Source: Serinus canaria (Eukaryota; Chordata; Aves; Passeriformes; Fringillidae). From it: DNA of 64,000 bases. The notes under the pieces are model-generated. The model searched no databases. It was not told the origin of the DNA and saw only the letters and a list, made by a program, of their open reading frames with translations. The stretch spans positions 120,037,374-120,101,373 of the forward strand of contig NC_066315.1 of the NCBI RefSeq assembly GCF_022539315.1, in the 5' to 3' direction. A program made the translations under genes and the position numbers. This document shows, piece after piece, positions 49,879 through 61,285 of this stretch. How positions within the stretch are numbered: position 1 is the first letter of the stretch; each line of letters starts with the position of its first letter.

Positions 49879-50091
49879 CTTCAATATTGTTTTTGGACGC
49901 TTTTTAAAGTAAAGTTTTGGCTTTTCAATCACAGGAAGAGGAGGAAGTTTCTTAAGTTCTTGTAGTACAGCCATTGCAGCACGTTTCTTTGAGAGTTTCT
50001 TACTGTTGCCCTCTCCTTCTGCAGTGAATTCTCCTACTGTAACTCGTGTAACAAAGCTCTTCATGTGAGGAGGTCCACTTTCTTTAATCAC
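49879..50091 (-). CDS. STAU2: STAU2 coding exon: body of dsRBD3
   Basis: The exon has 213 bp, 71 codons, phase 0 on both sides, acceptor TCTTAAAAG and donor AAG|GTATGTG. The peptide begins [20 protein letters not shown], continues through the beta sheet, then gives the basic C-terminal helix [20 protein letters not shown], followed by a proline-rich tail ([11 protein letters not shown]) and the basic run [10 protein letters not shown]. dsRBD3 is the main RNA-binding domain of Staufen. The two lysine pairs in the helix are the expected phosphate-contacting residues and are intact. The basic tail lies where Staufen nuclear-localisation signals have been described (family knowledge, not tested here). 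The first codon is GTG (valine), an internal residue rather than a start. Confidence 0.98.
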
Positions 50092-50932
50092 CTTTTAAGA
50101 GAAAGTAACACTGAATCAAAGCACCCTACAAGAAGATAACCTAATGTTTGTTATCTCTGCAATGAACTTATTACTAGTCTAATTTTTCTGCTAACTGAAG
50201 GCATTAGATTGGTTTCCAGAGAACTTGGAAAAGTATTATTGACAGTACGAGGTTTGAGAACAGAAAATTAAGACTAGTTGGATAAAGCAAATCTAGCCAC
50301 CATATTCAGTATTTCACAGAAAACAGGAGCTGACCTACATTTTTAAAGATTTAAAGAATAACACATAATACAACAATTATGCACATTTAAACCAAGGCTG
50401 ATAGGTTTTTTTCTTTGCAAGGTGCTTCACATATTAGAGCAATTAAATCCATGAAGATCTAGCAGGCTTTGACAATTTCTTTATACAAAACATATTCAAA
50501 ACTGTATTAATTTGGCAACACCTCAACCTGTTTGTAATTTTTTCTATTCTCATCAAACCACTGGATGTTCACAGTCCCAAACTTCAGTCTCAATAGGGGC
50601 AGGCTGGATGCCTGCTCTCAACTCTTGCCTTGCCAGAGTACACAGCTCAGAGCAATATCCCATACATTTGAAAGGCTGACACATTCTTGCCTCCATGACT
50701 CTCAGCTGTCCTTCCCAACAGTGCTGAAAAGAATTACCAGAAGAGCCACCATAACTGACACAAAAGCCAATAATTTCTGAAAAAACCACATTTATTCATT
50801 CCCTTCCAAACACATTTAGTACAACAATAAGAAAACCCATTTGAAGTACTTCACTACAAGTTTTAGTAATATGGAAAGAAATTAAGTTCTGAATGCTGTA
50901 CCTTCCTTTAGCTGTTTTCCTGTCTTCAGTTT

Positions 50933-50978
50933 TACATACATACCTACATACATACATATACCCATGCACACACACACA
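50933..50978. repeat. (TACA)n / (CA)n microsatellite
   Basis: Imperfect tacatacata units are followed by cacacacaca. Confidence 0.9.
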
Positions 50979-53170
50979 TTTCCTTTCAGAAAGCTGAGGC
51001 TGGGATGCATTCACCCCTAAATCAGAGCACTGCAAGTGCTAGGATAGCCATCCATCTCTTCATGTATGCACACACCATTTACTGGTCTGGACAATGTCTA
51101 TCAGGAATTAAGAGACCTCATTTGGGAAAAGGTTCAGTTATTTTGTTTGATGGGCGGAAGCAGCTACCTAATTTAATCTTTGTTATAGGTAATATGTATA
51201 AGGAGACATTAGAGTATCTGACAGGCATCTCTTTATAATATCTTAAAAATCAATATAAATACAAATTTTTTTTCATTTGATGGAATTACATCAAACCATT
51301 TGTTGAAGAAGAGTAATGTCTCTTTAGGTTGAGGAGGGAGGCAAATAGGAACTGAGGTAAAGGTACCAGGGCCTTCTTGGTGTAATAACTATAGTTTTAA
51401 TGTGCTCAAACCTTCAATTTTAACATTATTACAACATGTTTTGTATTAAAGTTCTTTTTATCAAGGTCATGTCCCTTGCATTATTTAGTTTTGCTGTTGC
51501 ACTGTAATGAGGTCTCTTTAGGCTTGTATTTCTTTTTTAAGTTCTCTTTTGTGGCAGCTTCACCCAGCAAATACAATTACCACAGCATATATCAATTAAA
51601 AGACACAAAATTAAAATTAACAGACAACTTTGTCCCATTTTCCCAGAATAAGATGACATCTATGCCAGAATGGGATTTTTCTGTTGTAATCCAGAAGTGT
51701 TCTCATTCTGAGATTCCAAGTATTAATTTCAGAATTGTTTTCAACACTGCCTCACTTGGAAGTTGCCCATTAAAGCTTGACCACATGAGAAGGCAGCAGT
51801 GCTTTCTATGCACTGAGCCCTGCTGAGCCCCAGGATGCTGCAGTGCCTGCACAGGAGCTGGGATGAGCCCAGTGCCAGCATCTCCTGCTCTCAGACACAG
51901 TCGGGCATCGTGTCCATGCTGAGCACATTCACTGCACTGCAGCATTCCCACCTGATTTTACAGCACCTCAAACCATCCCTGTACTTAGTTATCCAAGTAT
52001 TACAACATGCTTGCTGTAAAATGTAGCTAAATTAACCTTACTAAAGTCCTTAATCTTTCTGTGGTTCTACTTATACTGTTATATAGGTGTTTGTCTCTAC
52101 ATGCAATATAATGTATTAATAAAATATACAGGAATGTCTATACTGACCAGATGAAAAAGGAAAAAATAACTTGGCTAAGAAATATAATTGCTGAGTTCCT
52201 AAAATATTGGTTTATATAAGTTTTCTCATATGTATATAAATGCACACAAATATATATATATATGTAAGAGAAAGAATGTTAATACAAAACCAGATTATAT
52301 TTTCATATACACAAAAACATATTTCTTAATATAAAACTAATGCATTCTGGTGTGTTTTTCATCTTTTAAATTTTAAGTATGTGACACAAGGTAAATAATT
52401 GACTGGAAAATATTAAAAACTCTATCTTTGTTAGCGTGTAAATGGAAAAAAGTCTGTGTTGTCAATGGAATGAACCCCATAGGATTCAGATGGGATCTGG
52501 ATCAAGCTAAACATCCAAATTTGGTAATTAAGCAAAAAAAATATTTACCTAACAACATTTTTGGTTAACCCCAGATTTAAGATCTTTTTACTCCATATGA
52601 TTTCAAACAGTTGTGCTATGAGCCTTGGGACAGAAAACACTAAATAGAAATTCAACCTTTGCTATCTAAGAACGCTATACACATCAGGACATTAAGCTAT
52701 TTCCTCAGTTGAAAGATACGACCTGTGGACCTAATCATGGCTAATTTAAAGCTGCGAATTTGATTAAGGGTGACAGTTCAATACACTTTTCTTTTTCTGT
52801 TCCATGGATTTAAAGAATAATTACAGCAAGAGAAAACACATGGGGCCAAAACACATCTAAGGTCAAGTTACATCAAGAATGAATTTGGCTCAACTTAATG
52901 AATCATGCTGACAAATGAAAAACAGAAGTATGATTACACTGAAAGAGTAACACTGCTTTAATTATTAATAAGATGCCAGGTAGAAAATTCAAAAGATTAG
53001 GGCAAGATTAAATGGACATTAAATTCCCCCCAAAACTAGAGGAGACAGAAATCAGATCAAAAAACCCATGTCACCTACATCTATGAATACATCATTATTT
53101 ATAAGATATTAAAATATCAATATATTTCCAGGAGCTTCTGCAGGCAGACACACCAGATTTTCCCAGTTAC

Positions 53171-53227
53171 AAAGGAAAAAAAAAGGGAAAAAAAAGAAAA
53201 AAAGAAAAAAAAAAAAAAAAAAAAGGA
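53171..53227. repeat. A-rich purine tract
   Basis: The tract is A with interspersed G, with the longest pure A run of about 18-20 near its high end. Confidence 0.9.
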
Positions 53228-53759
53228 AGAGTCTGAATGTCAAAGTGTAAAAACTGCAGTCAGAAGGGTGACCATTCTGCAAAACCCAAATGAGAGTTAC
53301 TCAATAGTCAGTCATCCAAAGCTTTAATTCCCAAGACAGCAGAAGCCAGATAGGTGTGAAACTTCCTGCTGAGAACTATTCTCCCAGAGTCTGCAATTTG
53401 GCCTGTCCCTAGTTCAAAATGCAGAATCTCTGATAATTCTCTGCAGAATCTTACTGTGATAAGACTGGGACATAAGAACACTTTCCAGCAGAACAATGGA
53501 CAGGGATGGAGGGGCAAAAAATTTGCCTGTTTAGGCACTCTATGCCTACACTCCTGATACTGAGAATGAAAAAAAACATTATTGAATTTGCTAGTCTCCA
53601 GAAAAAACACTGCAATCCAAAGAAAAATACTGAAAATAAAACGGCAATCTGAAACACCCCAATGTGTTCTTCTATCTGAAGCTGTTGACCTCAGTTATGT
53701 TTTCCAGGCTCATCTATTCCTTACTGACAAATAAGGAATAAAAACCATATCTATTGAAA

Positions 53760-53807
53760 CAACAGCAACAACAACAACAACAACAAAAAAAAAAAAAAAA
53801 AAAAAAA
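53760..53807. repeat. (CAA)n repeat with A-run
   Basis: CAA units grade into a run of more than 20 A. Confidence 0.9.
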
Positions 53808-56107
53808 GCAGCAAGATTTGAGCCTACTGTCAAGGCAGAAATAAGAAGTGAACTGACCATTCTACAGTTACTCTAACAATTCCTACAGCAATCACTTTTG
53901 TAGTCATCCTTAAAAACTGTTCATTGGGAACCCCACAAATGCCTTAGAGCAGTTGCATTTTGACTTAAAAGTTGATGAATCAAAGTTAGCCAAAAATGCA
54001 CCCATGACAAGTATGGAGTAAAGCTTGTTCCTTGTTACAACTGAATGTTTTTATTTAACAAATTAATAGATAGAAAGTTTGTTAAATCATCCTAAAGTTC
54101 CTAGACAATTAAAAGTTCCTAACCACATTACACAAAACAGGACTGTTCAGCCCTCATGCAATTCTGAGGACATGTTTACATGGAACTTAGTATATATTTA
54201 TGATCATTGCTTTGTTGCATAACCCAGCACTGTTGGAACATTGGCTAAAGCTTTGTCAGATGAGGAAAAGGCAGATCATTTTATAGCTACCACACACAAA
54301 ATAAAAGCTAGAAAAAGCTTTGATGCCTGCCTGGAATAACACAAGACCATTAGTGAATAAAATCCTATTAGAAACATCAGATCTTGGGGATTATCCATAA
54401 TTGCTTAGCAGTTTTATTGAAAAGTAAGCCAGAACCAAGTTCAATCAAAACTCTATTTGAGAATGTCACCTATATTTAGATTTAAAGGCAGGAAACAACA
54501 CAAAACCTATCAGGAGAGCAAAAAACTCTCTTTTTTCAATGTTGCTAACATTCTTTGGCAAGTGACACATTAGATTTTTCCTTACCAAGTATTTCTGCCT
54601 TCACTCTCTCTTTACCAAATGCTCTCCCTTGAATAAGCTCAACCACAAGTGAAGAAGACATTCAAAGCACTACCCCTCTTTTCTTTACACCTTCCAAACT
54701 CCTCTGTGACCAGTGACCATACATCCCCTTACAATTTAGTGCATTGATTGCTATGGAACTATTCCAAATATATTTAAATGTTTAAGGTAGAAAATAATAT
54801 TTGAAAATTGAGACATTAATTATGACCTTCCTTTTTGAAACACAAGCATGTGTTTCCTTTATGTCTGCTTTTAGCTAAGAGTTGGGTGATTGGCATGTAG
54901 TGGCAAACTGATACACCAACAGCCCCAGACAGCCCAGTTTTATCCTCTAAACGTTACATTCTCTTAACATTCTAATTAGTCCATATCACATAGACCACAT
55001 ATATGAGGCATATTGCTATACTGAGGAATTCCTTAGTCATTAACAATATTCTTTGTCTTTCTTACCTACCTTCTGAGAGATTTCTCAGATTTCTAAGAAG
55101 ATCCAAATAGCTTATTTGATATTGGCCAATTCAGGGACATGGGCCAAACATGCCAGCAGCACGCTGCATACAGCACACTGCAAGGCATGCCACAGCTTAG
55201 GGTTTTGATTCTTTTCACATCCAAATCCATGCCTATACTTAAACATGAAAAAGCACTGGAGAATATAACCATCACCAATATAAGCACTATCCACCGAATC
55301 TTTCATGCAGACTCAGTTTAAATGTAAAACAAAATGCAGAAAATAAAATAATAAAAGGTCACTTACATTAGCATTTTCTGCATTAAAAAATTTAAATAGA
55401 AAACAAAACACCTTGAAAATCTGGTGCTTCCTATCACAACGTTAGATTTTTACAACAAGGTTTTGTGAGAACTTTCTCATCAGAAAAAAAATCCTGTTAG
55501 TATCACTCACTCTCCCATAGCTGCTTCGTTGATAGCATTGGAGCTAATCCAATGTTCTCTATTACTTCAGGTAAACAAAGGTGTCAGAAGTGGGTTCATA
55601 GATAAAATCATACAAAACAAATAAAAAAACATGAAAGCTTAAGTAGAAATAGATAAGTGAAAGAGAATCAGAGTAGAAGATACTCATGACTTTTTAAAGA
55701 CAGCACACTGAAGCTAAAATGTTTCAATTGGAACTTTTCTAGCATATAAATGCCAACAGTTAGAGCAAAGACTTTGGCTAACTCTTTGGAAGATTATTTC
55801 AAATCAGATTGAGTGTGGATACAGATTCTAGTCCCATAGCTCTGTACAGAAAACGGTTTACCTGTCTTTCTGCCATCCAAGTGTTTGCAGCCAAATATTA
55901 AAACTCCAAAAGTTCTGAAAGAATATCTATTTTTCCAGTAAACAGTCATTGTCTTAGACTGATACACAGTCAATTTTTTTATAATTCCTATGAATATGAA
56001 ATTCATATTTTTCATGCATGGAAATTATGTGTTGAGTTTTAGTGGTACCTTTTTTAATATTTCTTAGCAAGATAAATATGTAACACAGATAAAAATGTAA
56101 CACATAC

Positions 56108-56215
56108 CTCGAAAGTGACAGGTATATTGCGCTTCAAAGCAATTTCAAACACTACGCTGATCTCAGATTTGTTTGCATCTTTATCTTCTTCTGATTCTTT
56201 TCCTGTTTCTCCATT
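56108..56215 (-). CDS. STAU2: STAU2 coding exon: acidic linker and first helix of dsRBD3
   Basis: This is a symmetrical 108-bp exon (36 codons, phase 0 on both sides) with acceptor CATTTTCAG and donor GAG|GTATGTG. The first half is a charged linker that starts NGETGKESEEDKDANKSE. The second half, EISVVFEIALKRNIPVTFE, is the N-terminal amphipathic helix of dsRBD3, which inserts into the RNA minor groove in the family structure. The rest of dsRBD3 is in the next exon at 50091-49879, so an intron splits the domain between its first helix and the beta sheet. The exon is too short to show as an ordinary long open frame and was found by reading the splice sites. It could be skipped without changing frame, but that would remove half of dsRBD3. 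Confidence 0.95.
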
Positions 56216-59200
56216 CTGAAAATGATGCATACATAATCATACATAATCATCTTAGAAGATCAACAAAATATAATATCCTCCCCTCAATTTCTCAAAGACT
56301 TTTGAAGTCTCCTGTCAGGCTGTAAATCAGCATTTGTACATCCATCTCAGCACCCCATTATCAGACATCTGCTGACTGAAACCATATATATTGTGCTTAT
56401 GCTTCATAACAAAGGAACACATACACCTTAATTTATAAATTAATTATAAACAGCAAATATGGATGTTATTAATGACATGGATAACAATTGTCTGAGTACA
56501 CACTTGTGTCAAACATGTGGATCAAACAGATGCTTTGACCTATTTCTCAGGCTCTCTGTGGGTACCCCTTCTAAGCAAGGAGGAAATCTGTGCTTGTTGG
56601 AAAGTACAGAAGACTCTGCTTCTCTCTGAAGATATTCAGTCAATCACCCCCACACTCTGACTGGGTCACCAGGTTACAGGTGTCCTCAGCAGGTCCAGCT
56701 GGTTAATGGCCCCTCCATCAACTTCCCTCTGGGAGTTATGACCAGTGTGAAAAGGTAGTGACAGAGAACAGCTTGCTCAACACAGAACATTATTTATTTA
56801 TCCATAGGAACATAACAAACAGAGAGGCAAAGAGATAAAAAAAACAAAAGGCACATGAAACATTATTCTGCCTAAAATTCAACTCTGCTTTGCTCTTCAG
56901 GTAAATCTAAATTTTCTCACTCAACCATTAGCCCTGGAATCAGTCAGAGTTTTGCTTTTTGCAACTACTGCCTTTGGTGTTTGTCCCCCAGGACATATTT
57001 CCTTAGTTCTCAGAGGCTTCACTTCCAGCTATTTTCAAACTGCAAAGCTCTGAAATACTTCAAACTGGGATCTCTCAACAATCATGTAACCTTGGCCAGG
57101 CTCCTAATTTTTTTATTAGTGGAGGTAAACATCAAAGACACTTGGGCTGAATTAGGTGGATTCCTGCAGAGCTCCCATCTTACATAACAAAGTCTGATCT
57201 AAATCTTCAGCCACCAACACAGCTACAAAATCCAGATACCACAGTTCTAAAACAGCATTTAAAAAGCACTAGGTTCTTCACATTACAATGAAATTGATCC
57301 ATCTTTTATCTGCCTTTTCTTAACTCTTAATATATTAATCTTTAAGATAACACAGGGCCAAAAATCCAGCACTCAGGTACAGCATGCAGACATGGAACAC
57401 CCTTTGTCTCATGAAATTGTTGCAAAATTTTGATTCTGAAAAAAGCCATTTCCATGCCTGATACTGATGTGGAGCTAAATGCAAACCAAAATATTATAAA
57501 GTTTATAGAACCTCCAGAAAAAAAAAATAAAAACAGGTGCTGTGCAAAACAATAACAAGGGTAGTTACAATGAACTTATGTAGGACCTCTAGCTCATTTA
57601 ATATAATGAAATTAAAGTACCACTGAAATCAAGAATACAGATCATTACTTACAGGAAAGTAATGATCTATATTCTATCTATATTACAAGCAAAGCATTGA
57701 TAAGTTTCACAGAGAAAAATTAGCAGAGTTAAAACGACAATAATTAAAAGTAAAAAAAAATGGGGCTATAAAGAATAGGATGCTACTATTCTGTAAAAAA
57801 CCTTAGTGAGAATATTACTTGATATTTATTCAGTTAAGTTTGTGCTTTATAAAGGACACTGATAATCTAAAAAGCTGGCAAAAAAAAAAAACAACTCAGA
57901 GAACAAACTAGTGATTAGAAAAAACGACTTTGCACTGAGACACTATGAAAACAATTAGTCTACAAAAATTCAAAAATACTTAAGAATAAACTCTAAATAT
58001 ATATGCGGGAGAGATTTTTGATATCTGTTGGTTACATTTAGCAAACATAAGAAAACACCAATTAAATAGAAAATGAAGCTAAATGAAATCTAAAATAAAT
58101 ACCTCACAAATTATCTTTGAAATGGAGAATAATCAAACACTGGCATAATTTACATAAAATTATATAATGCCCACTGGCCTGTTAGCAAGCCTTCAAGTCA
58201 AGAATGTTTAGGTTTTCTAGCTGTACTCTAGTTTGACCAGATATGTATAGTCTAAACTAGAAAACATAGTTTGAATTTTCATGATCAATACAAACACATC
58301 TGTCCACAAAATCCCTCATTGTCCCTTCTGCCCCTACAATTTAACTCCCTGCATATTTTTTCCACCAAACATAGTAGAGAACCTAACAGTGAGTGGAGAA
58401 AAGGGAGGATCAAGGTTCAGACATTAGTACTGAGCAATAAAGTTTCAAGCCTTAGGAAGATAAAATATGTTCAGGAGTGTCTCAGGCACTTTGGATTTAA
58501 ATTTGATCCTTATTCCCACAACTGACACTTTAATTGTAAGGCCTTTCTTAGCCTCACATCTATGAGACAGCAGAGGTGCTTTGGCAAACACACAATAGCT
58601 CTTTGTGAAAGCACATTCACCAGCAGCCCTGCCCTGTTGGCTGATTGCTTCTTGCTTCTGCTCACCTTATGCTCTTCTACACATTTGCCCAATTAAGTAT
58701 TAACATGGCAATACTCCTTTTCAGTGGTTTAATATGGATAAAAGATTTTATCCTTTATTAAGTTTTTCTAATAAAAGGAAAAAATGATTGCTTGAAATGG
58801 AAGAAGAATATACAGAAGGCTGAGTTCAGGATGGCCATGAAGGCCAAAAGATTGACCTAGGTAAGTAAGTACTGTGCTATATTCCACGGATCCCATTCCA
58901 GACAAGTTCACTGAGTTACTAATGGCATTACTAGATGGGTACCAGCAGGTCTGTCCTTGCTCCCTCAGGAGCACACTGTCAGGAAGTGGGGAAGAAAGAG
59001 GCTCAACCTCTTAATGGAATTGAGGCCAGCCAGAGTGTGATGTGTACTGGCTCTGATCCATGCCTGATGTTTGAGGAGCAATGAATCAATCATCTTCCAC
59101 AGATAACCAAGCTGGCCAGTTTTGCTGAAGGAAATAAGAGTTTTACTAAGATGGACTATGTCCCATGGTGAAAGCACACCCCACCACTGCATGGTGCCCT

Positions 59201-59779
59201 GTGTGCACTTCTCATGGGCAGCAGCAGGGAGGAGCCTGAACCCTGGCACCAAGAAGCCCTTAAACTCTATTTCAACCAGTCTCCAGTTCTCTGGAGAGCT
59301 ACACTCAGCCCTACACAGTGCAGCACTTTGTACTCTCTCCTCATGATCTCAGCAAAATGTTGCCTCCAGCCTTCTCCAGCCACCTACAGCTCTAACCCAC
59401 GAAGTGACAGAGGTGTTGGTCATGACTAATGTGCAACCAATGCCCCTTAACCTCAGCATAATCAAGCCACAGAGATTTACTTGACTGAGGATTCAATTTA
59501 GTCTCCTGCAAACACACACACCTGCTGTTGAGAACCTACAGTATCCCAAGTGGTTTTCAGCTGCTCCCAGAGGTCTTGTAAGTACTTGGTTTCTTTGACT
59601 GGGAAACATTATATTTTTGCTTTCAATTTAGTAAGATTATTCTGAGAATAATTTTTCTGTTCAGTATTTTTAAAAATATGACACAACATTTTAATTTTTA
59701 AGCAGCAATATATGCTGCTTAAAGACATAGCATTGAAAAAGCAAGTTATTTTTAAAAAAAAGTTTCCTGAAGCACAGAC
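56216..59779 (-). other. STAU2 intron
   Basis: This phase-0 intron of about 3.6 kb contains one tight 19-bp-arm hairpin at 57632-57675. The GC-richer stretch 58900-59420 has only short overlapping open frames without any recognisable domain. Confidence 0.85.
57632..57675. repeat. Short hairpin, 19-bp arms
   Basis: 57632-57650 (agaatacagatcattactt) pairs with 57657-57675 with one mismatch around a 6-base loop. Confidence 0.85.
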
Positions 59780-59939
59780 CTGAGGTAATTTTTCTGGAAT
59801 AGGCTCATTCTGAAGAGCTTGAAGGGCCTTCATTGCAGCATTATGTCTAGCAGCTTGACGAGTCTTTCCTTCACCAAAAAACTCACTGTTGCCAACAGTT
59901 AACTGGACATAGAAAATTTTAGGCACTGGGCAGTGATAC
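59780..59939 (-). CDS. STAU2: STAU2 coding exon: most of dsRBD2
   Basis: This exon encodes 53 full codons after one base that completes a codon begun in the upstream exon. The acceptor reads CTTCCTTCCAG and the donor CAG|GTCTGT. The peptide starts YHCPVPKIFYVQLTV and continues through the strands of a double-stranded RNA-binding domain to its C-terminal helix. That helix carries the diagnostic basic stretch GKTRQAARHNAAMKALQAL, which contacts the RNA phosphate backbone in this fold. The N-terminal helix of dsRBD2 must lie in the upstream exon, outside the window. In Staufen proteins dsRBD2 is a weaker RNA binder than dsRBD3 and dsRBD4. Reading past the donor runs on into intron before stopping, so the donor is clearly used. 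Confidence 0.97.
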
Positions 59940-60688
59940 CTGGAAGGAAGTCATGAAAAGAAAACAATAATACAAGTTAGGAATTTTACCCATCCATTTT
60001 ATGTAAAATAGAGTAGTATTTGGGGATAAAGCATTATCTTTTCTCCCAGAATAAGACCCAGAATTCAAATGCAAGGACTCTTCCTCAGCAAGGCAGTTGG
60101 TAACTCTGACAGCAGCTCCTATGTGCAAACCAGCTCTTCACCTACATTTGTGGATCTCTGCAACAAACTCTACTATTTATCAGCCCAACAGCCTAGCTCT
60201 GCTCTCCTCTTGGTTTGAGTCTTGAGAAGATGAAACCTATGTAGAATCAAAAATTCCAGTGGAAGCCCTGCCTGGGAGACAACTCCTGTCCCACAGACAA
60301 GTGGCATGGAGGAAGGAGGACTGTGAGGTTGTTCATATGAAACCTGTCATCGTAGCTCAGCACTAAGGGACAACAAAGTCAGATGACAGAGAATACACCT
60401 AGCAGAAATGGATCCTCACTTGATAAATACCTTTTTCATATTCTTCAGCAATGTAAGAAAGCCCAGGATTCCAGAATTACAAAAGCATGGACAAAAGTAA
60501 GGTCCATCACAACAAAACTAGATTGACTCAACCCAGATTCAGTCAAACACAATACTCTATTTTCCTTATTCCTCTTAAAGAATCCTTTTTAAAGTGTGCT
60601 CTCTCCACTTCCATCTGTGGACATGGACAGCAACTTTTTAATAGTACGACTTTCTGAATTTTCATTAATAAATGTAACCCAATCATTC

Positions 60689-60716
60689 CAACTTTGTACA
60701 ACAATATACAAAGTTG
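60689..60716. repeat. Perfect 10-bp inverted repeat
   Basis: caactttgta at 60689-60698 and tacaaagttg at 60707-60716 are separated by 8 bases. Confidence 0.85.
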
Positions 60717-61038
60717 ACCAGAGAGCAGCACATTTCAGAAGCAGACAAGTGTGAGTAAGTACTCTGGCCTCAATGTCCCTAAACTTTGTGCCTAATTCTA
60801 AAACTACATTTATATGGAAAGAACCAAGCATAACACTGGCTCAAATATACCTCTGGCTATAGGGCCTTGCAGGAGTGAGCTAAGCTGCCTCTATGACATG
60901 CAAAAAGTGGGTATTTACTTTGCTTTCTTGTTTACAGTTTAACACTGTTTACAGTATAACCAATTTATTGAGAATTATTAAGGCCTGGAACTACTTTTGC
61001 TTATGTAACATTTTCATAAAATTATATAATGACTCCTG

Positions 61039-61285
61039 CTGGAAAGGCTTCTGGTGGTTATCTGGTCACAATCAGCATCCAGAACATGGTCAAGATCTGA
61101 AGCTACACTGCCTTATCCAAGGTATTGTGGAGGTCTCTAAGGATAAAGATTCCACAACATCTCTGGATGACCTGTTCTAGTGTCAGACCACACTTTCTGG
61201 AAAACTATTACAAAGTTCCTACATGCCTAATGGAATTCGAACACTTGGCACTGATATTGTTGCAGATTTTCAGATGGAGCAGAAA
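61039..61285 (-). mobile_element. CR1 LINE 3' fragment
   Basis: The plus strand reads 'ggaaaggcttctggtggttatctggtcacaatc', 'gtggaggtctctaaggataaagattccacaacatctctggatgacctgttctagtgt' and 'accacactttctgg'. It corresponds to the reverse complement of a CR1 3' region. It is more decayed than the copies near 38-39 kb. Confidence 0.75.

Larger units (their letters stand above)
50092..56107 (-). other. STAU2 intron
   Basis: This phase-0 intron of about 6.0 kb holds a (TACA)n/(CA)n tract at 50933-50978, a TA tract at 52250-52263, an A-rich purine tract at 53171-53227 and a (CAA)n/A-run at 53760-53807. A GC-richer patch at 51770-51960 is unassigned. No coding signal is supported. Confidence 0.85.
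26300..59939 (-). other. STAU2: STAU2 gene, central portion (seven coding exons)
   Basis: Seven minus-strand exons with consensus GT/AG borders join into one uninterrupted frame of 373 complete codons that matches the Staufen family domain order: dsRBD2, dsRBD3, dsRBD4, linker, Staufen-swapping motif, start of the dsRBD5 region. It is assigned to STAU2 rather than STAU1 from the wording of the dsRBD3 and dsRBD4 segments and the linker, recognised from family knowledge. The known role is binding structured RNA, mainly in 3' UTRs, for transport in neuronal dendrites and for Staufen-mediated decay. Intron phases run 2, 0, 0, 0, 0, 0, 1, 0. The 5' exons (start codon, dsRBD1) and the C-terminal exon(s) were looked for in 59940-64000 and 1-26341 and not found, so the gene continues beyond both edges. 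No frameshift or premature stop was seen in any exon, so the copy looks functional. Confidence 0.97.

Noticed and set aside
53171..53227. A-rich tract considered as the tail of a processed retrocopy.
   Set aside because: There is no exon-like sequence or target duplication next to it, and the tract contains scattered G.
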